Source: Butyrivibrio sp.
GTDB lineage: Bacteria; Bacillota; Clostridia; Lachnospirales; Lachnospiraceae
Assembly: GCA_016297265.1 (NCBI GenBank)
Contig: JAEDHB010000030.1
Coordinates: forward strand, 1 to 15,947
DNA: 15,947 nucleotides
Reading direction: 5' to 3'
The position numbers were made by a program, and so were the translations under genes. Of this stretch, positions 7,238 through 14,220 are shown in pieces (position 1 is the stretch's first letter; every line of letters starts with the position of its first letter). A model generated the notes under the pieces. It made no database searches. It worked only from the letters and a program-made list of their open reading frames with translations, and was not told the origin of the DNA.

Positions 7238-8323
7238 ATGAACGCAACTGAAATGCTAAGCAAAATAACAAACCGGGGAGCCTCCGACATATTTATTGTT
7301 GCAGGTCTTCCTCTTTCCTACAAGATTAGCAACAAATTTTACTCCGACAGCGATGATAAAATGATGCCTTCCGACACGACAGCAATGATTGAACAGATAT
7401 ATGAGCTGGCCGGAAAAAGAAATATCGAAAAGCTCAACACTAACGGCGATGACGATTTTTCTTTTGCAATCAGCGGCATTGCCCGTTTCCGAATCAATGT
7501 ATACAAGCAGAGGGGTTCTCTTTCCGCAGTTATCCGTGTAATTAATTTTGATATTCCGAAGGCGGAGGATTTGAATTTTTCCCCTGAAATGATTAAAACT
7601 TTACACAATCTCTCGGATTTGAAGAAGGGAATGGTATTGATTACCGGTCCTGCCGGAAGCGGTAAATCCACCACTCTGGCCTGCATGATTGACCACATCA
7701 ACTCCACAAGGCAGTCCCATATAATCACTCTGGAAGACCCTTTGGAATATCTTCATATCCACAAAAAAAGCATCGTATCGCAGCGCGAAATCGTAACCGA
7801 CACCGAAAGCTATATTTCGGCATTGAGAGCCTCCCTGAGGCAGAGTCCCGATGTTATTCTTCTTGGTGAGATGAGAGATTATGAAACAATCAGCGTTGCA
7901 ATGACGGCAGCTGAAACAGGACATTTAATGTTATCAACCCTGCATACAATAGGTGCATCCAACACAATCGACAGGATTATTGATGCATTTCCGCCTAACC
8001 AACAGCATCAGATTGCAGTACAGCTTTCAATGGTATTACAGGCTGTAATTTCGCAACAATTAGTACCTACTGTTGACGGTAAGCTTGTTCCTGTATTCGA
8101 AGTAATGCTATTGAATCCTGCCATCAAGACAATGATTCGGGAATCCAAAATTCATCAGATAGACGGTGTAATATCACAGTCCCGCGGAGAGGGCATGATA
8201 ACAATGGACGCAAGTCTTCTCGACCTGGTACAGAAGGGAATAATATCTGAAAGTACCGCCATCGAATTTGCACAGGATTCGGATATGCTCCAAAAACGAA
8301 TCAGAGCAACAATGGCAAAATAA
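7238..8323 (+). CDS. pilT: PilT-like type IV pilus/secretion ATPase
   Basis: The 361-residue protein starts 3 bp after the previous stop, with GGAGGA at 7225-7230. It has an N-terminal PAS-like domain (about 1-110) and a RecA-like domain. Walker A is GPAGSGKST (137-145) and an Asp/Glu box follows in TLEDPLEY. Walker B is DVILLGEMRD (205-214) and the His box is GHLMLSTLHT (228-237). AIKTMIRE (295-302) matches the AIRNLIRE motif typical of PilT retraction ATPases. The Cys-rich zinc motif of PilB/GspE is absent. Members form cytoplasmic hexamers that act on PilC to retract or, in some minimal systems, drive pili. It is the last gene of the operon and is followed by a terminator. Family assignment is secure; whether it retracts or extends is not. 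Confidence 0.95.
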   Translation: MNATEMLSKITNRGASDIFIVAGLPLSYKISNKFYSDSDDKMMPSDTTAMIEQIYELAGKRNIEKLNTNGDDDFSFAISGIARFRINVYKQRGSLSAVIRVINFDIPKAEDLNFSPEMIKTLHNLSDLKKGMVLITGPAGSGKSTTLACMIDHINSTRQSHIITLEDPLEYLHIHKKSIVSQREIVTDTESYISALRASLRQSPDVILLGEMRDYETISVAMTAAETGHLMLSTLHTIGASNTIDRIIDAFPPNQQHQIAVQLSMVLQAVISQQLVPTVDGKLVPVFEVMLLNPAIKTMIRESKIHQIDGVISQSRGEGMITMDASLLDLVQKGIISESTAIEFAQDSDMLQKRIRATMAK

Positions 8324-8341
8324 CATAGCACCATATAAAAA

Positions 8342-8363
8342 AAGCTGCGATTTCTCGCAGCTT
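8342..8363. terminator. Bidirectional rho-independent terminator between pilT-like and CarD-like genes
   Basis: A perfect 9-bp stem (AAGCTGCGA / TCGCAGCTT) has a TTTC loop. On the minus strand it is followed by seven T residues, an excellent terminator for the CarD-family gene ending at 8367. On the plus strand the tail GATTTATTT is weaker but usable for the pilus-like operon ending at 8323. Confidence 0.85.
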
Positions 8364-8366
8364 GAT

Positions 8367-8873
8367 TTATTTCTCACGCTTTGCAATTATATCAAGAACA
8401 TAATTGGGAACATTCTCCCTGTCTATATTCAGACTGTATGCAAATTCCTGGTCCACTCTGTTGCGGGCTTCGCTCAAAATTCTATCATCCGTAACCGAGA
8501 ATTTCTTGCCCTGTTCTTCCAGCTCCGTCTTGCGAGTCGTAAGACAACGAATCAATGCCACCAGCTGACTGGTTGTCCCCTTACGCAAAAGCTCCGTGTA
8601 AGTTGTCTTGCGAAGATTGTTATTGTCAATCCATTCTATTTTCTCATCCTCGCCTTTCAAAATAACATGGTCAATTTCGCTCGGCGTATAAAGCGCTCTG
8701 AGCAGACCACCCCTGTCCTCAATAGGTAAATACAGTATTGAACTACTTTTCTCAAAAATAGGATGCATAACATAATACATCTGTGATTCGCCTGTTAAGT
8801 TTTCTTCCCTGATATCCTCAATTCTACATACGCCGTTTATCTTGTGTAAAACGACTTTACCTACCTCGTACAT
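8367..8873 (-). CDS. CarD/CdnL-family RNA polymerase-binding regulator
   Basis: The start at 8873 is chosen because AAAGGAG (8886-8880) lies 6 nt upstream. The frame could extend 11 codons further without a good site. The 168-residue protein opens MYEVGKVVLHKINGVCRIEDI, shown here in part as the CarD N-terminal beta-barrel (RNAP-interaction, about 1-60). This matches the family pattern of a G-x-x-V-x-x-x-x-x-GV element, then YYVMHP and LYLPIE strands. The rest is helical, as in the CarD DNA-contacting domain. Such proteins bind the polymerase beta subunit and alter open-complex stability at promoters. It appears monocistronic, with its own terminator downstream and a 74-bp gap from the MATE gene upstream. 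Its targets cannot be inferred from position. Confidence 0.85.
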   Translation of the reverse strand: MYEVGKVVLHKINGVCRIEDIREENLTGESQMYYVMHPIFEKSSSILYLPIEDRGGLLRALYTPSEIDHVILKGEDEKIEWIDNNNLRKTTYTELLRKGTTSQLVALIRCLTTRKTELEEQGKKFSVTDDRILSEARNRVDQEFAYSLNIDRENVPNYVLDIIAKREK

Positions 8874-8906
8874 GTAGCACTCCTTTCCTATTTCTGATTT
8901 TAACAC

Positions 8907-8936
8907 TAATTTTGTATTAATGTAAGTACAAAATTA
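8907..8936. promoter_or_regulatory. 10-bp inverted repeat upstream of the CarD-like gene
   Basis: TAATTTTGTA (8907-8916) and TACAAAATTA (8927-8936) are perfect reverse complements around a 10-nt centre. They lie in the only gap where the CarD-like gene promoter can be. A TAAAAT -10-like box is adjacent (8903-8898 on the minus strand). It may be an operator, possibly autoregulatory. The lack of GC pairs and of a T-run argues against a terminator for the MATE gene. Confidence 0.4.
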
Positions 8937-8947
8937 TTAAGAAACTG

Positions 8948-10288
8948 TTAATTTTTCCCTGTGATACCCTTTTTATTCATAATAATTACTGCAAGGATAC
9001 ATACCAGAACGGACAGCAGCGAACCGATTGGTGCCGCACAGCCCATTGGAAACAGAGTGTCTTTGTAATATATTGATGCGAGATATGACAACGGTATTCT
9101 CGCACATAAAATCGAAATCATATTGTGTAGAAAAGAAATCGAGGACAGTCCATATGCGCAAAAATATCCGCTGAAGCAAAAATGCATTCCTGCCAGCAGG
9201 CAGTCCACGGAATAGCTCCTAAGATACAGATATCCTGCCTCCACAACTTCTTTTTCATCCCTGAAAAATCCGACAGCCGCCCTTCCTGCAAATTGCATTG
9301 CAACACTTACAATTATTCCGTAAACAGCAACAATCCACAGCGAATATCCAAGAATCAATTTTGCCCTGTCGTGCCTGCCTGCTCCGATATTTTGCGCGCA
9401 CAGTGCCGACACAGTGGAAAGCATGGAGGAGGGAACGAGAAAGAGAATTCCTATTATCTTCTCGACGACACCCACAGCTGTTGCATCAGTAAGTCCGCGT
9501 TTGTTGGCAAAAACAGTAATAACAATGAAGGAAATCTGAATAAATCCATCCTGCAGTGCAACAGGTACTCCCACTCCAAGTATTTTTCCGATTATTGAAC
9601 CCTTGAGCGCAAAATCAGATTTACGGATTCCGGGAATCATCTTTCGGTAAATGATAAAAAACAATGATACTGCTACACTTATGGTCTGAGCTATTGTTGT
9701 TCCAAGTGCTGCGCCCATTGCGCCCATTCTAAATACTCCGACAAACAGATAGTCAAGTCCTATATTGAACACACAGGCTACTGCAATAAAATACATCGGA
9801 CTCTTTGAGTCCCCCATCCCCCTGAAAATGGCACTGATAATATTGTATGCTACTATAAAAGGAATTCCGATAAAGCAGACTCTCAAATATCCAATTGTGC
9901 CCTCCACCGACTCCTGCGGAGTTGACATAACTTTTACTATCTGTTTTACAAAAATCAGAAGCACAGCCATTATCACCAGGGACAAAATTCCAAAAAACGC
10001 AGCAGTATTACCGATGCAGTTTCCGGCTTCTTCGTGCTTTTTTGCTCCTACTGCCCTTCCAACAGATACAGTTGTTCCCATGGCAAGTCCAACAATCATC
10101 ACCGTAATCATGTGCATAACCTGACTGCCTATGGATACTGCGTTGGTTGCTTCCATACCGTTAAATTTTCCTATGATATACAAATCTGCCATTCCATACA
10201 GTGTCTGTAGAAAATATGATAAAAAAAAAGGAATGGAAAATTTGAGTATTGTTTTATATACCTTATCTTCCGTTAGTGAATTTTTCAT
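8948..10288 (-). CDS. MATE-family efflux transporter
   Basis: The 446-residue protein is hydrophobic throughout, with a pattern fitting about 12 membrane helices. The N-terminal segment has the MATE signature layout: KFSIPFFLSYFLQTLYGMAD and a following IGKFNG turn. VGRAVGAKKHEEAG follows helix 2, and CAQNIGAGRHDRAK is the equivalent loop of the second half. MATE proteins export cationic drugs, dyes or metabolites in exchange for Na+ or H+. The start is 4 bp after the phosphodiesterase stop and has only a weak upstream AGGATG, so translation probably relies on coupling to that gene. This makes it the distal gene of the glycerol operon. Substrate unknown. Confidence 0.92.
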   Translation of the reverse strand: MKNSLTEDKVYKTILKFSIPFFLSYFLQTLYGMADLYIIGKFNGMEATNAVSIGSQVMHMITVMIVGLAMGTTVSVGRAVGAKKHEEAGNCIGNTAAFFGILSLVIMAVLLIFVKQIVKVMSTPQESVEGTIGYLRVCFIGIPFIVAYNIISAIFRGMGDSKSPMYFIAVACVFNIGLDYLFVGVFRMGAMGAALGTTIAQTISVAVSLFFIIYRKMIPGIRKSDFALKGSIIGKILGVGVPVALQDGFIQISFIVITVFANKRGLTDATAVGVVEKIIGILFLVPSSMLSTVSALCAQNIGAGRHDRAKLILGYSLWIVAVYGIIVSVAMQFAGRAAVGFFRDEKEVVEAGYLYLRSYSVDCLLAGMHFCFSGYFCAYGLSSISFLHNMISILCARIPLSYLASIYYKDTLFPMGCAAPIGSLLSVLVCILAVIIMNKKGITGKN

Positions 10289-10292
10289 ATTA

Positions 10293-11075
10293 TTACTTCA
10301 TCCTGCCAAGATATTCTTCCGGATTATTTGTGATTATATCCGTGGCACCAAGCCATGCGCATTTTTCCAAATGAAGGTGCCTGTATTTTCTGTTTTGTCC
10401 GTAAAATGGTTCATCAGTATTCCATACGCGCACAGTCATTCCGGATAGCTTTCCGCGAAATTCCTTTTTGAGGGACAAACCCTTATTGCACGGATGCAGT
10501 GCATCCGCATTATACTTGCCGGCATATTTGTAGCAATCACGAATATTGTATTTGAGTATTCCGGTCTGTGCTTTCGGTTCAATATCCTTAATCATTCCCA
10601 TGGATTCCGGTCTGAAGGAAGAATATATTACATAATCGGACAGGCCGTACTCCTTTGCCAGATCAACTATCTTTTTCTCCATTCCCTCATATCTGTTCAT
10701 GTTGTTTTTCAGTTCAATATTAATCAAAAGACCGTTTCGGATGCAGTAGGGCTTAAGCAAATCAAAAACCTCCCTCATAGTGGGAACTCCGAATCTGCCA
10801 AGTTCCTCCGCTGTATAATCCATAACATTGCCTCCGGCAGAGGTAGTTCTGTCAAGAGTCTCATCATGAATAACAACAATTTCCCCATCCAGAGACAAAT
10901 GTATGTCAAGCTCTATCCCTGTCAGTCCGCTTAGCTTTGCTGCTGCTTCAAATGCCTGCAGTGTATTTTCCGGATATTGCATGCTGCAGCCCCTGTGAGC
11001 CCATATTTTGACATTCTTCCCCGTGGAAGGGTGCAGTCTGATTAATATGCCCTTAATGCATCTCCTCAATTTCAT
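10293..11075 (-). CDS. Glycerophosphodiester phosphodiesterase (GDPD)
   Basis: The 260-residue GDPD-family TIM-barrel enzyme has all key motifs: H27-R28-G29, PENT (35-38), metal ligands E55 and D57 in GIELDIH, H70-D71, and E120-x-K122 in NIELK. It hydrolyses glycerophosphodiesters to sn-glycerol-3-phosphate plus the alcohol. There is no clear signal peptide. The N-terminal 20 residues are basic and moderately hydrophobic, so a cytoplasmic enzyme is favoured. The start lies 6 bp after the glpK stop with an imperfect GGTGAGTAGG site. Being downstream of glpK and the G3P dehydrogenase set fits supply of G3P from phospholipid head groups. Confidence 0.92.
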   Translation of the reverse strand: MKLRRCIKGILIRLHPSTGKNVKIWAHRGCSMQYPENTLQAFEAAAKLSGLTGIELDIHLSLDGEIVVIHDETLDRTTSAGGNVMDYTAEELGRFGVPTMREVFDLLKPYCIRNGLLINIELKNNMNRYEGMEKKIVDLAKEYGLSDYVIYSSFRPESMGMIKDIEPKAQTGILKYNIRDCYKYAGKYNADALHPCNKGLSLKKEFRGKLSGMTVRVWNTDEPFYGQNRKYRHLHLEKCAWLGATDIITNNPEEYLGRMK

Positions 11076-11081
11076 ATATAC

Positions 11082-12581
11082 CTACTCACCTTCCTGTGCC
11101 CAGATAAGAGCACATTTTACAGCTCTTTTCCAGCCCTTCTTAAGGCCGTTTCTATGTTCATCGGATATATCCGGGCAAAAAGCGGTGTCAAGCTGCCAAT
11201 TAGCCTTTATCTCTTCGCGGCTCTTGTAGTAGCCGGTTGCAAGACCGGCTAGATAAGCCGCTCCCAACGCAGTTGTTTCTATGCATTTTGGACGATTTAC
11301 TTTTTCGCCGGTTATGTCCGCCTGGAACTGCATCAGAAAATCATTTGCACTGGCGCCGCCATCCACCTTAAGGCTGTTCAGAGGCACTTTTGCATCCTCC
11401 TGCATTGCTGTGATTAAATCATCCGTCTGATATGCTATAGACTCAAGCGTTGCCCTGACAAAATGCTCCTTACTGCAGCCCCTTGTTATTCCGACAACCG
11501 TTCCTCTCGCATAAGGATTCCAATAAGGTGCTCCCATTCCTGCAAAAGCAGGTACTATGTACATTCCGTTGCTGTCCTCCACAGCAGTTGCGTATTCCAG
11601 GGATTGTCCAGCACTCTTTATCATTCTAAGTCCGTCCCTCAGCCATTGGACGGATGCTCCGCCCACAAAAACACTTCCTTCAAGGGCATATTCCACATCA
11701 TGCTTTTCACCTGCCGCAATAGTTGTCAGCAGTCCGTTTTTGGAATTGATTGCCGTATAACCCGTGTTCATAAGAAGAAAACAACCTGTGCCGTAAGTAT
11801 TTTTTACATCCCCCGGTTCAAAACAACACTGCCCAAACAAAGCCGCCTGCTGGTCGCCCGCCACTCCGGCAATAAGTATCTCGCCACCCAGCACATTGCT
11901 GTCCGTGATTCCATAAACATAGCTGGAAGGATACGCCTTAGGAAGCATATTTACAGGGATTTTGAAATAATCCAGTATTTCCTTATCCCAGCAAAGCTTA
12001 TGAATGTCAAACAGCATGGTTCTGGAAGCATTGGTATAATCCGTTGCGTGAACCTTTCCTCCTGTCAGCTTATATATTAGCCATGTGTCCACCGTTCCGA
12101 ACAGGAGCTCGCCCCTGTCCGCTTTTTCACGCACACCCTCAACATTTTCAAGAATCCATGCAATTTTACTGGCAGAAAAATATGCATCCGGTATGAGACC
12201 TGTTTTTTGCCTTATCCTGTCAGATAATGGTGTATTTTTCAATATATCAATCATATCCGCAGTTCGCCTGCACTGCCACACAATGGCATTGTACACAGGC
12301 TCACCCGTGTTGCGGTCCCAGATTATTGTGGTTTCCCTCTGGTTGGTTATTCCGATGCTGTCGATATCATTGGCATTGATTCCAAGCTTTGCCATTGCTT
12401 CCATTGCCACCGACAGCTGGGAGGACCAGATTTCCATCGGATTGTGTTCAACCCATCCTGCCACAGGATATATCTGGGTATATTCCTTTTGCGCCATTGA
12501 GCAGATATTGCCGCCTTTATCAAAAATGATGCAGCGGGAGCTTGTCGTTCCCTGGTCCAGCGCCATAATATATTCTTTCAT
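11082..12581 (-). CDS. glpK: Glycerol kinase
   Basis: The 499-residue FGGY-family kinase phosphorylates glycerol to G3P with ATP in the cytoplasm. The length is normal. Motifs include the N-terminal ATPase loop ALDQGTTSSR (7-16), glycerol-binding NQRET (80-84), WQCRR (102-106), and catalytic Asp243 in AGVAGDQQAALFGQ. VDGGASANDFLMQ lies near the C-terminus. The activating His found in many Firmicutes GlpK (the YHFFG loop before the catalytic Asp segment, phosphorylated by HPr) is missing: that loop reads SNVLGGE around 228-234. The gene follows the DUF1667 gene by 9 bp with a GAGGTG ribosome site. No glpF uptake channel is seen in the window. Confidence 0.97.
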   Translation of the reverse strand: MKEYIMALDQGTTSSRCIIFDKGGNICSMAQKEYTQIYPVAGWVEHNPMEIWSSQLSVAMEAMAKLGINANDIDSIGITNQRETTIIWDRNTGEPVYNAIVWQCRRTADMIDILKNTPLSDRIRQKTGLIPDAYFSASKIAWILENVEGVREKADRGELLFGTVDTWLIYKLTGGKVHATDYTNASRTMLFDIHKLCWDKEILDYFKIPVNMLPKAYPSSYVYGITDSNVLGGEILIAGVAGDQQAALFGQCCFEPGDVKNTYGTGCFLLMNTGYTAINSKNGLLTTIAAGEKHDVEYALEGSVFVGGASVQWLRDGLRMIKSAGQSLEYATAVEDSNGMYIVPAFAGMGAPYWNPYARGTVVGITRGCSKEHFVRATLESIAYQTDDLITAMQEDAKVPLNSLKVDGGASANDFLMQFQADITGEKVNRPKCIETTALGAAYLAGLATGYYKSREEIKANWQLDTAFCPDISDEHRNGLKKGWKRAVKCALIWAQEGE

Positions 12582-12590
12582 AGAAACACC

Positions 12591-12953
12591 TCACACACTT
12601 TCTACATTCTGTGTTGCAACAATATTAACGCCTGTTCCCAACACATTTTCTATAATAACATCACCGATATTAACCGGCGCATCAATTTCAATCCGTGAAA
12701 GTTCAGCGATACAGTCAAAAATAAGTTTTTTGGGAATGTCCGCCTGTGTTTTTACCGAGACAACCGGAAGGTTGCCTCCCTTCACTCTGACCGTACTGGT
12801 CACTATTCTCCTCGGGTCGGTAATCTCCTTTTGTGCATACTGCGGACCGATATTGCAGGTATTTCCGGTGACCTTAATGTCCGTACCATCCCCGTATTCA
12901 ACTGTAAGTGTGCAGCCCATAGGGCAACCTATGCAAGTCAGTTCTCTAGTCAT
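12591..12953 (-). CDS. DUF1667 small cysteine-motif protein, probable Fe-S subunit of the G3P dehydrogenase complex
   Basis: The start at 12953 is chosen because a GGAGGTG site lies just upstream and the conserved region begins at once. The gene overlaps the upstream oxidoreductase by 8 bases. The 120-residue protein has four spaced cysteines, C7, C10, C14 and C33 (CIGCPMGC, then NTCNIG). This resembles the N-terminal [4Fe-4S]-binding arrangement of molybdopterin oxidoreductases. DUF1667 (COG3862, proteins with conserved CXXC) commonly lies beside GlpA-like flavoproteins in Clostridia. Its role is inferred from context: an electron-transfer or assembly subunit where enterobacteria have GlpC. 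No membrane segment is visible, unlike GlpC-type membrane anchoring. Confidence 0.85.
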   Translation of the reverse strand: MTRELTCIGCPMGCTLTVEYGDGTDIKVTGNTCNIGPQYAQKEITDPRRIVTSTVRVKGGNLPVVSVKTQADIPKKLIFDCIAELSRIEIDAPVNIGDVIIENVLGTGVNIVATQNVESV

Positions 12954-14220
12954 TCTGCACCTCCACTCCGATGACAATTTCATTACAATTCTCAATCTCT
13001 GTCAGCTTATTCTTAAGCAAAATAACCTGTTCCATTTCTCCCGGTGCCACTATTTTCTTCGAAATGGACATAAGAACGGTATCTGCTGCCTTTACGACAA
13101 TTTTCACATTCTTATACACTGCTCCGACCCTAAAACGTACAGTGAGGCGCTCATCCATATTATCAATACAGATTGAAGACGGAACTGTATACCTCACGCC
13201 GTTCACTCCCCGGATTGGAATATATTTTGCAGTACCCGTTGTTTTGCCGGCAATGTACTTTGCGGCATTATATCCGGCCTGCGTCGCTTCACCGGATACA
13301 TAATCCACCAAATCATGCACATGCAAAACATTACCGCATGCAAAAACTCCGCTGATATTCGTCTCAAGGCTTTCGTTGACAAAAGGTCCGTTGGTGACAG
13401 GATTCAATTCAACACCCAGCTGCTGGGATAATTCATTTTCCGGAATAAGTCCGCAGGATAATAAAAGAGTATCGCAGCTGATATATTCTTCCGTTCCCTC
13501 AACAGGCTTTCCCTTGCTGTCAACCTCTGCAATGGTAACGCCTTCAACTCTGTCCTTTCCGTGAATATTGATTACCGTATGACTGAGTTTGAGCGGAATA
13601 TCAAAATCGTTAAGGCATTGGACTATATTCCTCTTAAGTCCGCCGGAATACGGCATCAGCTCTGCAACCAGCCTGACCCTGGCTCCCTCGATCGTCATTC
13701 TTTTTGCCATAATAAGCCCTATATCCCCGGAGCCAAGAATCACTACCTCTTTGCCGGGCATTCTTCCAAGCACATTAACAAAATACTGTGCTGTTCCGGC
13801 AGAATAAATTCCTGCCGGTCTGTAACCCGGAATATTGAGTGCTCCCCTTGGCCGCTCTCTGCAACCCATTGCAAGAATAACAGCATCCGCTTCAAGGGTA
13901 AAAAGACCCTGTTCTTCATTCATTGCAGTGACTATTTTGCGGGCATCCGACATAGCAATATCAATTACCATGGTATTCAGTATATATGGAATACCTGCTT
14001 CTTCAATTCTACTAATAAAACGCGCTGCATATTCCGGACCCGTAAGTTCTTCCTTAAATGTATGGAGTCCGAAGCCGTTATGGATACATTGGTTAAGGAT
14101 TCCTCCCAGCCTTCTGTCTCTTTCGATAATCAGAATGTCCGTGATTCCTTTTTCCCTCGCTCCGAGAGCAGCTGCCAGTCCTGCAGGACCGCCGCCGATA
14201 ATAATCAAATCATGCTTCAT
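12946..14220 (-). CDS. FAD/NAD(P)-dependent oxidoreductase of the G3P oxidation complex
   Basis: The 424-residue protein has an N-terminal FAD dinucleotide fold (IIIGGGPAG, 6-14). ILNQCIHNGFG (41-51) and AMGCRERPRG (117-126) follow, then a second nucleotide fold (ILGSGDIG, 161-168) for NAD(P) or a second cofactor. The second FAD contact is GVFACGN..., with Asn in place of the usual Asp. It belongs to the pyridine nucleotide-disulfide oxidoreductase superfamily. It lacks a CxxxxC redox-disulfide pair, so it is not a thioredoxin-reductase-like enzyme. The start overlaps the GlpA-like stop as TGATG, and its 3' end overlaps the DUF1667 gene, implying coupled translation of three subunits. It probably moves electrons from G3P oxidation to NAD or another acceptor. 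Confidence 0.88.
   Translation of the reverse strand: MKHDLIIIGGGPAGLAAALGAREKGITDILIIERDRRLGGILNQCIHNGFGLHTFKEELTGPEYAARFISRIEEAGIPYILNTMVIDIAMSDARKIVTAMNEEQGLFTLEADAVILAMGCRERPRGALNIPGYRPAGIYSAGTAQYFVNVLGRMPGKEVVILGSGDIGLIMAKRMTIEGARVRLVAELMPYSGGLKRNIVQCLNDFDIPLKLSHTVINIHGKDRVEGVTIAEVDSKGKPVEGTEEYISCDTLLLSCGLIPENELSQQLGVELNPVTNGPFVNESLETNISGVFACGNVLHVHDLVDYVSGEATQAGYNAAKYIAGKTTGTAKYIPIRGVNGVRYTVPSSICIDNMDERLTVRFRVGAVYKNVKIVVKAADTVLMSISKKIVAPGEMEQVILLKNKLTEIENCNEIVIGVEVQND

Noticed and set aside
8873..8906. N-terminal extension of the CarD-like protein to 8906
   Set aside because: The extra 11 residues are not like the family N-terminus, and the strong AAAGGAG site is placed for the start at 8873.
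8907..8936. Terminator for the MATE gene
   Set aside because: The stem is nearly all A-T and no T-run follows on the minus strand, so an operator or chance symmetry is more likely.
11463..12080. A 205-codon plus-strand open frame within glpK
   Set aside because: It is fully antisense to conserved glycerol kinase sequence and has no initiation signal.
12085..13176. A 363-codon plus-strand open frame antisense to glpK and the DUF1667 gene
   Set aside because: It lies opposite well-supported genes with full motifs, has no ribosome site at its start, and its translation shows no recognisable domain. It is a by-product of codon use on the minus strand.
12946..14220. Thioredoxin reductase or NADH:flavin-type identity for the second oxidoreductase
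   Set aside because: No redox-active CxxC or CxxxxC pair is present, and the operon context points to the G3P dehydrogenase set.
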